A stretch of DNA of 64,000 nt from Spirodela intermedia (lineage: Eukaryota; Streptophyta; Magnoliopsida; Alismatales; Araceae), in contig LR746272.1 of NCBI GenBank assembly GCA_902729315.2, forward strand, positions 8,612,327-8,676,326, given 5' to 3'. Below, piece by piece: positions 35,895-51,192 of this stretch. Within the stretch, counting starts at the first letter, position 1. The number at the start of each line of letters is the position of its first letter. Made by a program: the position numbers and the translations under genes. The notes under the pieces were generated by a model, which saw only the letters and a program-made list of their open reading frames with translations, ran no database searches and was not told the origin of the DNA.

Positions 35895-38800
35895 ATGGGG
35901 GACATAAAGGTAACGCTGGGCGATTCTGTTCTGCAATCTTCTGTCTATTGTACCGGAGGGGGATTTGTGTGTTTGATCTGCGTAGATTGGAGGTCTTCGT
36001 TTCTGAGATCACTGCGAGGAGTGTCCCTGAGTTTGGCTGACGTTTTCTCCGTTCTCTTGGTTCCATCCTTTGTTCCGTTGACTAAAGATTTGACGAAGGA
36101 TTGTCACTCTTGCGACGATTTCTTTTTTATTATCCGGCCTATTTGATCAACTGACGGTTATTCGTGTATTCTTCTTTGATTACAAAGGGGAGGATTATGA
36201 TCTCCCACGCGTCTGTGGTTGAATTTCTCTCTCTCTCTCTCCTTTCCTCTTCCCTCTTCAATGATCTTCCCTGGTACACGTTGCCTTTGAGTATCGAGGA
36301 AGACGAATTTTGACTTTTCACTTCCCTCTTCTTCCTTGGTCCAGGGATTTCCTTCCAATTTCTTTGGCTCTCAACCTTTTTTTCTTCAGTTACCCTGAAT
36401 TACTTAATTTTAATGTTAATTTAGAGCGTAATCTTTCGTGGCGAAATCATTTGGCATTCCTACTACGCGAAACTCTTGCTGATGCTTTGGTAATTTACGT
36501 GAGGTCGTTTTTCATTGTCGACCTTATCCTTTCTTGGCACTCAATCTTGTGAAAGTTGCGTGACTTAGTCGCTTTGCCTCGCCACCACTGTTCACGGCTT
36601 CCTTGATTTGCGATCTCTGATGCTCGACAAGGCTTGTTTTCTCCGTGCCTCAGCGAAAATTCATGTTCTTTGTCTAGATCGACAATCCTTTTGCTTCCTT
36701 TAGAGAATGTACATTCGTTTTGCGATAAATTTCCGTGTATGATCTGTCTGTCTGTCTCTCTTCCATTGATTTCATCCCCTCTCCAGGTTTGGAATGTTCG
36801 TAGAGTTATTGCATGTTATTCTCTTGCATTTCATTATTTTCTCGAGCATTGCAACGGATTGTTGCATGATAACTCAGAATATAATGTTTTCTGCAGATAC
36901 CATTAGAGGAAGGGGGGAATGACTCAGTCACTGGCCACATTATTTCAACGACGATTCAGTCAAAGAATGGTGAACCCAAACAGGCGAGGCCGCCAATATT
37001 CACCCTAGAGAAATGATTGGATTCATTTTTATAATTTGAATGGATCCTTGGGAGTGTTCTTGTACTTTTTTACGTTTTCTTGAAGGTAATTAAGGAGCAC
37101 ATTTTCTTTACTTGCAGACAATAAGTTACATGGCAGAGCGGGTTGTAGGAACTGGATCGTTTGGAGTTGTTTTTCAGGTAACGACACCGATAATGAGATA
37201 TTTTCCTGCAATTTTTCTATCAGTCTTACCTTTGATGTCTTCCATGATTATTACATTTAGGCGAAATGCTTGGAGACTGGGGAAACTGTCGCCATTAAAA
37301 AGGTTCTGCAAGAAAAACGGTACAAGAACCGTGAGCTTCAACTGATGCGCTTGATGAATCATCCAAATGTGATCTCTCTCAAGCACTGTTTCCTCTCCAC
37401 CACGAGCAAAGACGAACTTTTCCTCAATTTAGTCATGGAATATATTCCTGAAACTCTGTATCGAGTTCTGAATCAGTACAGCAAGAACGCCCAGAGGATG
37501 CCACTTATCTATGTGAAGCTTTATAGCTATCAGGTGAATAACCCTGCTATCTGATGATGCATTTTATTACATGGTCTCAGACTGACAGCTCTTTTTGTAT
37601 GTATGCCCAGATTTTTAGTGGGTTGGCTTATATTCACACTTCGCAAGGGGTGTGTCATCGTGATATCAAGCCGCAGAATCTTCTGGTATTTTTTTTCTTC
37701 CACGGAAATTTTATATTCTGTTGATCTCTGCTTAATCATCATTTATTTTAGCACTAAAATTTAATGAAGTAAAAAGAAAACTTACCTGTATCTGTGGTAC
37801 ACAGGTCGACACTCTTACCCACCAGGTGAAGGTTTGCGACTTTGGCAGTGCCAAACTTCTGGTACGCGCTTCTTTATTTCCTGTCATTCTTTCTGATTTG
37901 CCGTTAGGCTTCTGGAAAAGTTCATTCTTTAAAATCTTAAATAGAGTGTGAGGTAGAATACTTAAAAGCTTTTAGGGGTGGGAATGCATTTATATTCCTC
38001 TTTATCTGTTAGATCTCATGGAAAATTATCAAGGTATCTCATATTTTCCCAATCTTCTCTAGAATCTTCGTTGTGGTCTTATGTTCTGCACGTCTGCACT
38101 CCAGTGTGCTCAACATTGCTGAATTTTGGGCTTTCTAGGTTAAAGGAGAAGCGAACATATCCTACATTTGCTCCCGTTATTACCGTGCGCCTGAGCTTCT
38201 TTTTGGTGCGACAGAGTATACAACTTCGATTGACATATGGTCTGCTGGCTGTGTTCTTGCAGAATTACTTCTTGGTCATGTAACATTTCAGCTTGTTTTC
38301 CTGAGCGTCTTTATGCAAAATCTGGAATGTGATTCTAACGTCTCAAAACTCTTCTTCTGACTTGTGTTTTGGTGTTGCTGTAGCCCCTGTTTTCTGGTGA
38401 AAGCCCTGCTGACCAGCTTGTTCAAATAATCAACGTACGCTGTTCATATGTTTCCACCTCTGTGAATCTTGCTAATGGTGTTGTCTTGCTAACAATGAGG
38501 TCTGTTCTGACAGGTCCTTGGTACTCCAACCCGAGAGGAGATTCGATGCATGAATCCGAATCACACGGAGTTTAAGTTCCCACAGATAAAACCTCACCCA
38601 TGGCATAAGGTAATGGTTAGCGGGGGTGCTGGAAGGCACTTATTGGACCATATAGCACCTCTATCCTCTGCCTTACTCGCCAGCAACATTGTTTTCCGAG
38701 AAAAAAAAGATGAATTCTTGTCCTTGAATTCCTCACTCATGTTCTTCAGAGCATATGACCTCGTACTCTTAACTATGAGGTCTTGCTATGGTTTTTTCGC

Positions 38801-39700
38801 CTGAAATTTATCATAGCATTATATTAAAATGAAATAGTTTTTTCTATTTTCGAAGAGCGCTGCATAGATATGCTTTTTAGTGAACTAATTTTTTATACAG
38901 TTTTCCCCTGTTGAAAACATATTTAGGACAACCCGAATGGAAAACGTTTCTGACTTCATGCTGCACAAACAGTAGTGCCGCTGGACTCCTTTGCACCATC
39001 TTTATACATCAATTTAATGCATATGTGGTCTTATTCTCCAGATTTTCCGTGAACGAATGCCTCCAGAAGCGATCGATCTTACCTCCAGGGTTCTTCAGTA
39101 CTCACCAAGCTTCCGCTGTACCGCAGTGAGTTCCCGCACGATTAAGACAATCCTCCCCTTTTCACGTGCAAGCGACTTGTCTGAGGAGCTGCAGGGTGGC
39201 AGCATTTAAGATCTGCTCCATTTTCTGTGGATAAATTTTCGCTTGCCACAGCTTCAATTGCATTTCGCAGAACTGCCTACGTTGGCGCCACGGGGCTGTT
39301 GCTAATCCGTGTCTCCTCATCGCAGCTAGAGGCATGTGCCCATCCCTTCTTCGACGAGCTACGAGAACCCAATGCTTGCCTGCCGAATGGTCGCCGCCTG
39401 CCGCCGCTCTACAACTTAAAAGAGGAAGTGAGCCTCCCTTCCCCCCTCCTCCCCCCCCCCCATTCTTTATCATTTAATTATCTTTCTTACGATCTTCTGT
39501 TGCCGTATGGCATTTGAATATAAAAATCTTCTCGCATGTCTGGCGGACTGCGTTCCCATTGGATTTGCTCACCGCCCGTCGCTCGAACGTTTTTTCAGAT
39601 GGCGGGGGCGGGGGTTTCCCCAGAACTAATCAAGAATCCGATCCCCGACCATGTGAGGCGCCAATCAGGTCTCAACATCCTCCACCCTGCTGGAACGTAA
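35895..39700 (+). CDS. Shaggy/GSK3-like protein kinase (plant group III-like)
   Basis: Ser/Thr kinase of the GSK3 family, whose plant members act in brassinosteroid and stress signalling. Twelve exons: 35895-35909, 36897-36983, 37118-37177, 37261-37533, 37611-37685, 37805-37861, 38139-38279, 38384-38434, 38514-38609, 39042-39125, 39326-39427 and 39599-39700; 380 residues. GTGSFG at 45-50, catalytic Lys in VAIKK (67), HRDIKPQN (161-168), DFGSAK (182-187), activation-loop ISYICSRYY with Tyr198, and TREE (259-262), where gain-of-function changes occur in BIN2. The end PDHVRRQ is typical of the AtSK31/32 group. Oddities: exon 1 codes only MGDIK; the family usually has 35-60 residues before TGHII. 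Exon 2 ends at CAG|GCGAGG, a GC-AG intron. GEPN is GEAN and GQPLFPGE is GHPLFSGE. The kinase core is complete. Confidence 0.91.
36984..37117 (+). other. GC-AG intron of the GSK3-like gene
   Basis: A 134 bp intron between GEPKQ and TISYM. Its donor reads CAG|GCGAGG instead of GT, and its acceptor is CTTGCAG at 37111-37117. The only nearby GT (in AATGGTGAAC) would break the frame. Confidence 0.75.
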
Positions 39701-40465
39701 GCCCATCGTTGACTGCTGTCGCACGTGCATCCTCTTTTCTTCATTTTTTTCAGATGGGGTTGCTGGGGTTTCGCTGATGCCGACGCTGAAACCCAGCGGG
39801 GGGTGGTGGATGATCGTGCCAGCGTTCCTGGTATCTGTATAGTTCTGTCATAGGGACGAACTGTGAGCAAGTGTCTGAGAATGACGAAGAGCGGATTTTC
39901 TGTGGCTGGAGGCTCAAGAGAAATCTCGTCGAAGCTTGTTCTGTAATTTATCTACCTGTTTTGACGCTGGAAACTGAAATTTTATTTATTTCCTCTGGTC
40001 AAAATATTTTATCCATTCCGAGGCGACTGGAAGCTCCTCTCTCTCTCTCTCTCTCTCGCTCAAGCTAGCGTGTGCCCAGCGGGTCGATGTTCATGTGCTT
40101 AATTTATGAGGGCATGTTTTTATATTTGATTATAAAAATATGTAACAGTAGTGGGTAGCGGAGGACAGGGAGACCATTGGAGTCTCACTCTGCATTTCAA
40201 GGGCGGCGGAGGGCCCTGCTCCATGCTCTCGCCCTCCTCCCTCCGCCCGATACGCGGAGCCGCGCAGGTGGCGCTTCTGGCCGGAGTTTTTTAAATGCCC
40301 TCGGGTTGCGAAGCTCGAGCTAGGCAGGTGTGTAGAGATTCCATCGCCACCGTCCCCAACCTCAGAATCAAGAATGGGCTCTTTATATCTTCTCATCTGC
40401 CGCTAATCTCGAAGACCCACTGTTGCTCTACTTGCAGAGAGCCGAGGCGGCGGGGCTGTGCGGCG
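39701..40465. other. Intergenic interval, GSK3-like to LRR-RLK
   Basis: 0.77 kb with a CT run at 40036-40058. It contains the 3' UTR of the kinase and the 5' region of the next gene. No further gene. Confidence 0.5.
39754..39777 (+). other. Possible alternative terminal exon of the GSK3-like gene
   Basis: A second TTTTTTTCAG|ATGG acceptor lies 155 bp after the main last acceptor. Joined in phase to the exon ending 39427 it would code MGLLGFR then TGA, replacing the 33-residue C-terminus. Confidence 0.3.
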
Positions 40466-43400
40466 ATGGGAGGAGCGGCGGAGCTTCGGAATGAGCTTCC
40501 CGGCGGGCTCCTGGGACATCTGCTGGTGGTGGCGCTCTCTCACCTGCCTCTGATCTGGTCATCTGATCCCCTCCTCTCCCCCAAGGGCGTCAACTATGAA
40601 GGTAAGGTCTTCCTATGTGCATAGTTGGATGGAGTGCGTACATGGATAGACTGGACGAATGCTTCTCTCTCTGTTCGACTTGACGCAGTGGCGGCGCTGA
40701 TGTCGGTGAAGAGTAAGATGAGGTGCGCGGTTGGGGCGATGGACGGGTGGGACATCAACTCGGTGGACCCTTGCACTTGGTCGATGGTCGGCTGCTCCCC
40801 CGACGGCTTCGTCATCTCCCTGTAAGCGTCGTATCCCTCCCGCCCTCTCTCTCTCTACAGCATCTCCTGTTCCACTCTTTTCGGGTTCTTTGTCGCCTTC
40901 CTGACCTGGTGGTGGTGGTGGTGAAATGGTGGCGGCGTGTGTTGCAGTGAAATGGCCAGCAATGGGTTCATCGGGACGCTGTCGCCGAGCATCGGGAATT
41001 TGAGCCACCTCCAGACCATGTGAGTGTTCCGTCCATGTTTCTAGGAGAAGGCCGGATGGGCTACATCTTTTTTTTCCCGAGAAGTTCGGATCTAAATCAA
41101 AAACCTCAGCGAATTTACAACCATACGATGAAATCTGTTCTCTACCTGGTGGCTGCCTGAGCAGTGAAAGGAGGGTTGAAAAGGGTCCGATTCCTCACAG
41201 TGGAAGGCCCCACAACGGTGGCTTCGTGGGCTCTTCAGCAATCTGTTGTTTGGTTGCTGCAATGCTGCTCAGTGTGGCTTTATATTCATAAATAATTAAA
41301 AAAAAAAATCAGTGATCCCATGATGCTGCTACTGCTGATCTTTCATATTCTTAGGTGTCGATTTGATGCTACAAGGAAGAAAATCCTGCTGATGTTCATC
41401 CGATCCTTCTTCCGAGATCTAATAGATGCCATCCTGTTTAGTCGAGAAATAACCTTTTTCAAGCACCGTGGATGAAATTCGTCGGTAGAATGATGCTTCA
41501 CAACTAGTGAATGAATTATTTTTTTTGGCGCAGGTTACTGCAGAACAACAGGATATCAGGGCCGATTCCTCCTGAGATTGGGAAGCTGTCGAAGCTAAGG
41601 ACTCTTGACCTCTCCGGTAACCAGTTTATTGGGCAAATTCCATCTTCTCTAGGGTCCCTGATCAATCTAAATTACCTGTAAGTGCGTCGAGACTCTCGCT
41701 ATGTCCGCTGATTGCTGCGCTTACGGAGGGGAATGTAAATAAAAAAAAATTCCCCTGGCCCATTTAAATTTTTCAGGAGGCTTAATGGAAACAACTTATC
41801 CGGGCCTATCCCTGGAACTGTTGCTGGTCTCTCGGGCCTTTCGTTCTTGTATGCTTCCCATCCTATGCTTGGTTGTGACTTATTTTCAAGGTTCATTGCT
41901 AAAATTTGCACGACCAACATGGTGCAGGGATCTATCTTTCAACAATCTCAGCGGTCCAACTCCCAGAATACTTGCTAAGGATTACAGGTAAGATGGGTGT
42001 ATTGGCCACCCATTCAAAACATTTTCTTTTCGGCGATCTTGACGAGGATATGAAAGAAGTATTAAGGGCCACATGCCTGAGTTGTTCCCCGTTAAAAGCA
42101 TATCGAGTCTTCTCTTAGCATAAGCAACGGAGTGGAATAGAAATCTGCATCCAAAATTCAAATCTTCACCCTTTTTAGATTCCTAAAGCCTTCATCTTGC
42201 TGCTTTAGAATCTGAACGGCCCCTTGGGAATCCGGACCGCTTTAGAGTGATTAGCGCTCTGGAAAATGAACCTTGAGAATTCATACTTTCAACATGGATC
42301 AAATCTCGGAATTGGGCACATAAATATCAATCTTTGAATGGATCCAAGAAACCCCCCTCCCCCGGTGGGGAATTCATGTAGTACAATTTCTTCTTCTTTT
42401 TTTTTTTCCCTTTTCCCATGGGTCTCCCTTAAACGACGTTTTCCTCTCTAGTGTTGCAGGGAACAAGTTTCTGTGCACTCCGTCAGTCTTGCAAGGGTGT
42501 GTGGAAGTCCCAGTGCCAGTCAAGGGTAATAATCCCTTCTGCGTTGAGTTGATATGCCAATGCTCTCTGTTTTAGTTTGACGTACATTCAAGGTATCTGG
42601 TCCATTTATTTTCGCAGAAATGGATGCTTCATCGAGGGCTAGCGATCACCAAATGGTGGTTGCCGTCTCTGTGACCCTTGGCTCAGCCCTTGCGGTCTCT
42701 TTAATGGTGATCGTTTGCTGGCATCAGTGGAACAGATGCCCTGTTGGTTTCGCTCTAGATGGTACTCCTCACCACGGCAGTAGCCTCTCTGAAAATCGAT
42801 TTCCTGTCATCTAAACGGTAAATCAGTGTTTTTTGTTTTGTTTTGCTGCAGAGCAGCAAGATTACGAGTTTGATATCGGGCACTTGAAAAGGTTTACGTT
42901 TCGGGAGCTCGTAATGGCCACGGATAACTTCAGTCCGAAGAACATCCTGGGCCAGGGCGGCTTCGGAGTGGTTTATAAAGGACTCCTTCGGAATGGTGCG
43001 GTGGTGGCCGTGAAGAGGCTGAAGGATCCGAACTTCACCGGCGAGCTTCAGTTCCAAACGGAGGTGGAGATGATCGGCTTAGCCCTCCATCGCAATCTCC
43101 TTCGTCTGTATGGGTTTTGCATGACCACGAATGAAAGGCTACTGGTTTACCCTTTCATGCCTAATGGCAGCGTCGCAGACCAGCTGAGAGGTTTGTCCGT
43201 CTCTGAGCGCCTCCTCGCAACTAGACAAGATGACTCCCAACTGAAAATATCATTTCATTCTTCTGCTTGTTGAGACGACATCACATCGCCGGGTTTTAAT
43301 TTGTTTTTTGAGTTTGCTTCCTAAAGTCAACTCTGTTCTTCCAGGCAGGTGCGGGGAGAAACCATCCTTGGACTGGAGCAGGCGCATGGGCATTGCCCTC

Positions 43401-44176
43401 GGAGCTGCACGGGGGCTTCTCTACCTTCACGAACAGTGCAACCCGAAGATCATCCACAGGGACGTGAAAGCTGCGAACATCTTGCTCGACCAGAGCTTCG
43501 AGGCGGTGGTCGGGGATTTCGGCCTGGCAAAGCTCCTCGACCGCCGGGACTCCCACGTCACCACCGCCGTGAGGGGCACCGTCGGCCACATCGCCCCGGA
43601 ATATCTGGCCACCGGGCAGTCCTCGGAGAAGACGGACGTCTTCGGCTTTGGGATTCTCCTCCTGGAGCTGGTCACGGGGGGAAAGTCCTTGAGCGCCGGC
43701 AATGGCCATGCCCACAAAGGGATGATGTTCCTCGACTGGGTAAGCGGCGGCGGCGGCGGCGGCGTCTTGTCTCCCTCTCCTTTCAGTCTCTTGGATGTTC
43801 GGTTCTTACCTTTCATCTTGACCTGTCTTTCATTCTTGATGTTCTTAATAATTCGCAGGTGAGGGGTGCGTACGAGGGGAAGAGGCTGGAGACATTGGTG
43901 GATAAGGAGCTCTGTGGGTCTGTTGATGAGATGGAGCTGGAGAATGCCGTAAGGCTGGCCCTGCTCTGCACCCAGGCCCTCCCTGGCCTCCGGCCGAAGA
44001 TGTCGGAGATTGTGAAGGAATTGGAAGGTGGGTCCGCCGCCGGGGCCCCAGGAGAGGAATCTATGGCGGCCAACCTCTGCGAAAGATCGTGCAGTTTCTC
44101 CAGAGGCCACGAGTACCCCCCACCGGATGAGTCCTCCTTCATCATCGAACCGATTGAGCTCTCGGGCCCCAGATGA
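40466..44176 (+). CDS. LRR receptor-like Ser/Thr kinase, subfamily II (At5g45780-like)
   Basis: Plasma-membrane receptor kinase of the SERK/NIK subfamily. Eleven exons: 40466-40601, 40689-40821, 40948-41019, 41534-41677, 41777-41848, 41928-41987, 42452-42525, 42618-42761, 42852-43190, 43345-43739 and 43859-44176; 628 residues. Signal peptide ([13 protein letters not shown]), LRRNT with [11 protein letters not shown], then five LRRs, each on its own 72-nt exon or multiple of it, as in SERKs. A transmembrane helix follows ([20 protein letters not shown]). In the kinase, GQGGFG is at 312-317, Lys333 in [15 protein letters not shown] at 429-436, and DFGLAK from 449. It is an RD kinase and all catalytic residues are present. 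The end [12 protein letters not shown] is diagnostic for this clade. The stop lies only 341 bp before the PPR start on the same strand. Confidence 0.95.
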
Positions 44177-44517
44177 ACTCTTCTTCCTTCCCCTGCTGCT
44201 CCTGGTTCCAGTGTATTTATGAGCCTTCTTCACAGAAACAGGAGATGGAAGCCAGAGAAGTTGTTAATAGAGATGCCGGTGGGCTGGCTTGGTTCCATGA
44301 TGCTTCTCCCCTGAGATTTCTTCTTGTTGTCGGCAGGATCCATGTTCTGAGATATGCCATTTTGTGGAAGAAGGATTGGTTGAATCTCCCGGCTAGTTCG
44401 TAGTTTAAGATTATTATGGTTGACCTTGAGAGTGGCAATGGCGGAGGGGGATCGAGCAAAGAGTACTAGTCTTCGGCTGTCGTAGCGATCCTTGTCCGGG
44501 GCTGGGAATGGGAGAGC
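44177..44517. other. Short interval between LRR-RLK stop and PPR start
   Basis: 341 bp must contain both the LRR-RLK 3' UTR and the PPR promoter and leader. Nothing else is seen. Confidence 0.5.
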
Positions 44518-46761
44518 ATGAGAGCCTTCCTGTCCACCGCCGCCGGCCCCAGAAGCTTGTGGTTCCGCAGTACCCTCTCTTCCCCCGCTCACCGGCCGAC
44601 TCCTCAGCCTCCGGCGGTCGGAGATTGCCGGGGATTGCTGGAGTTTTATCTCCGGCAATGCGACGATCCCCTGCTGGGCTCTATTCTCCACGCGAGGGTG
44701 GTGACCTGCGGGCTACAGAAAGACTCCTTCCTCTCCACCAAGCTCATCAGTCTCTACTCCCTCAGCGGCAACACGTCGGGGGCGGAGGCGATCCTCGAAG
44801 GGTTCCAGGAACCCAACGCCTTCCTCCTCAACGCGACAATCAGAGGGCTCACCTGCAATGGCCTGCACCAGCGAGCCGTTGCCCTCTTCTGCAGGAAGAG
44901 CAGGGGGGAAATCTTGGCGCCCAACTCGTCCACCTTCTCGTGCATGGCGAAGGCCTTGCCGGACCTTCGTCGGGGAAGGCAGCTGCACGCGCTCTCGGTG
45001 ACCTCCGGGCTGGGGTCGGACGTCTTCGTCTGCAACTCCCTCGTCGGCATGTACGCCAAGTGCGACAGCCTCTCCGATGGGGTCCAACTGTTCGAGAGAA
45101 TGCCTCAACAGGACGTCGTCTCCTGGAACTCCATCATCTCCGCTTACGCAAACCGGGGGCTGCACCAGGAGGCGCTGCTGAAGGTCAGAGAAATGGTCGG
45201 CCATGGCGTGCTGCGGCCCGACCAGGTGACCCTCGCGAGCGCCCTCACTGCGTGCTCATCCACCGAGACCGTCAGGGAAGCCCACGGCTATATCGTGAGG
45301 AGCGACTTGCAGTCCTGCTCCACTGTGCAGAACGCTCTCATCTCCGCCTACGGCCGGTGCGGTGAAATCCGGCAAGCTGGGCTCATTTTCCGTAGCTCCG
45401 TCCTCCTCGACGGGGTCTCCTGGAACGCCCTGATCTCCTGCTACGCCAGGAACAGCCTCTTCGAGGAGAGCTTCCGCCTTCTCCAGGAGATGGGAGCCCG
45501 AGGATTGCGCGCAGACGTGATCACCTACAGCGGGATCATCTCCTCGCTGGCTCAGGCTGGCAGGCCCAAAGAGGCCGTGGGAGTACTCCGACAGCTTCTG
45601 AGCGCAGGGTTGGCACCAGACGCCATAGCCACGGCCAGCGTCCTCCCGGCGGTCGCCGACCTCCGCTGGGCGGGCCACTGCAGGGAAATCCACGGCGTCT
45701 CCTTCCGGCGAGGAACTGGGTCCGACCGACGGGTGGCGAATGCTCTCGTCTCGGCGTACGGCAAGTGCGGCATGGTTGGCGGCGCGTGGCACATCTTCGA
45801 GACTATGGAGGGGAAGGACGTAATCTCCTGGAGTTCCATGGTCGCGGGTTTCGGCCAGAACGGGCACTGCCGGGAAGCGCTGGAGCTCTTCAGTAGGATG
45901 ATCATGGCGGAGGTGGAGCTCAACCCCATCAGCATCACCAGCGTCCTCGCGGCCTGCGCGGGCGTGTCGGGGCTCAGACAGGGGAGAGAGGTCCATCACT
46001 GGGCGGCCAAGAGAGGGTTGGACGAGCAGACCTTCGTGGGCAGCGCCCTCATCGACATGTACGCCAAATGTGGGCGGATAAGGGACGCACGGAAGGTGTT
46101 CGACCAAATGCCAGAGAAGAATCTGGTCACCTGGAACGCCATGATCGGTGGGTACGCCTTCCATGGGCTTGGAGAGGAGGCCCTCGAGATCTTCCGGGGA
46201 ATGGAGGAGCCCGACGAGGTCAGCTTCATCGCCGCCCTATCGGCCTGCAGCCATGGGGGCCTGGTGGAGCAAGGGGTGGAGATCTTCGACAGCATGGAGA
46301 GGTTCCACGTCAGCCCTAGAGAGGGGCACTACGCCTGCATGGTGGATATCCTGGGAAGATCAGGGAGGCTGGAGAGAGCCATGGAGCTGGTGCGGACGCT
46401 GCCCATGGAGCCCAGCGCCGCCGTCTGGGGATCTCTGCTTGGGGCCTGCAGAATCCACTGCAATCTTGACTTGGGCATCTTCTCTGGAGCTCAGATTATC
46501 GGGCATGGCGGAGACCAGGGGGGCTCGGGTTACTACGTGATGGTCTCTAATATGCTGGCGGAGTTTGGGAGATGGAGGGAGGTGGAGTCAACGAGGCAGC
46601 TGATGAGCGAGAGAGGGGTGAAAAAAGGGGCAGGCTGCAGCTGGATAGAAGTCAACAAGCAGGTGCACTCCTTTGTGGCAAAGGACAGAGAGCAGCACCC
46701 TGAGTGGGGGAGCTTGTTCAGACTGCTCGTCTTCCTGAGTGAACAGATGAAATGTATGTAG
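44518..46761 (+). CDS. PLS-class pentatricopeptide repeat protein, E-type without DYW
   Basis: Intronless, 747 residues. About 18 tandem P, L and S repeats can be read, with typical units VCNSLVGMYAKC, DVVSWNSIISAYA, FVGSALIDMYAKCGRIRDAR and NLVTWNAMIGGYAFHG. The C-terminal E motif begins AAVWGSLLGACRIH and continues to GCSWIEVNKQVHSFVAKD. The protein then stops after about 25 residues (ending QMKCM), so the DYW deaminase domain is missing. PLS-E proteins usually assist C-to-U RNA editing in plastids or mitochondria by recruiting a DYW partner. The N-terminus (MRAFLSTAAGPRSLWFRSTL) is Arg/Ser-rich and fits an organelle transit peptide. Target RNA is not known. The repeat array has no internal stop. 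Confidence 0.93.
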   Translation: MRAFLSTAAGPRSLWFRSTLSSPAHRPTPQPPAVGDCRGLLEFYLRQCDDPLLGSILHARVVTCGLQKDSFLSTKLISLYSLSGNTSGAEAILEGFQEPNAFLLNATIRGLTCNGLHQRAVALFCRKSRGEILAPNSSTFSCMAKALPDLRRGRQLHALSVTSGLGSDVFVCNSLVGMYAKCDSLSDGVQLFERMPQQDVVSWNSIISAYANRGLHQEALLKVREMVGHGVLRPDQVTLASALTACSSTETVREAHGYIVRSDLQSCSTVQNALISAYGRCGEIRQAGLIFRSSVLLDGVSWNALISCYARNSLFEESFRLLQEMGARGLRADVITYSGIISSLAQAGRPKEAVGVLRQLLSAGLAPDAIATASVLPAVADLRWAGHCREIHGVSFRRGTGSDRRVANALVSAYGKCGMVGGAWHIFETMEGKDVISWSSMVAGFGQNGHCREALELFSRMIMAEVELNPISITSVLAACAGVSGLRQGREVHHWAAKRGLDEQTFVGSALIDMYAKCGRIRDARKVFDQMPEKNLVTWNAMIGGYAFHGLGEEALEIFRGMEEPDEVSFIAALSACSHGGLVEQGVEIFDSMERFHVSPREGHYACMVDILGRSGRLERAMELVRTLPMEPSAAVWGSLLGACRIHCNLDLGIFSGAQIIGHGGDQGGSGYYVMVSNMLAEFGRWREVESTRQLMSERGVKKGAGCSWIEVNKQVHSFVAKDREQHPEWGSLFRLLVFLSEQMKCM

Positions 46762-47511
46762 AGGATAACTCCAATCTTTTTTTTTCGGATTTTTTTTTTT
46801 CGTCATCTGAGGTGCTCTTTCCAAACAAAAATAACACGTTCTTTTGTAATAACATGTTATGCAAAGGCAGAGTACAGTGGTTCTGTTGCCCTAGTACTTG
46901 TTCTTGTTTACACTTCTGTGAAGAGAAGTGGAAACCTAGCTTAATTGAGTGAAGGAACTGACGGAGGCAGTCTCCATTCGTCTGATGAACATATTTTGAT
47001 GCGGAGGATTAAATGAGAAGATCTGAGTGAACCCACCGGAAAATTTATAGAAACATGAAAAAATAAACATCAACAAAATTGCAAGAACATTTGTTCATGG
47101 AAATCATATAAAATCAATCCCACAGGCTGAAAGTTAGCTTTCGGTCGCTCCAATCGCCATGATTGTGAGCATTATAACGAATGCAATAACCTTAATGAGT
47201 TCATTTTCTCGATATTTCCTGCGCATTTATGAAAAAATATCGTTTTTCCCAGCATTCACATCTGGTTTGGATTTCCAAACCAGAATTTTATTGAGAGAAC
47301 TCGTCCCAACCAAAAACAGGGACGAATAAAAAGGAGACAATCTCTTCTGAATTATTTCACTCGTTTCTCTCTCCAGAGAGTGAACAAAACTGAGGGTTGG
47401 GATCATGAAGAGCCCTTATTTTGCATATAGCTGTAAGGTTACTCTTGAGGCTTGAATGGCCTCTTTCTTCATTGCTCTGAAGGGCATGAGAGAGAAGGCA
47501 GGGCAAATACC
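46762..47511. other. Convergent interval, PPR / aspartate aminotransferase
   Basis: 750 bp between convergent stop codons, AT-rich, expected to hold both 3' UTRs. No gene. Confidence 0.5.

Positions 47512-51192
<3,681 letters not shown>

Noticed and set aside
35127-35936. A 269-codon minus-strand frame upstream of the kinase
   Set aside because: Pro/Arg-rich composition from GC-rich promoter DNA, antisense to the kinase first exon, no family match.
44508-45365. A 285-codon plus frame overlapping the PPR gene
   Set aside because: Shadow frame of the GC-rich PPR coding sequence.
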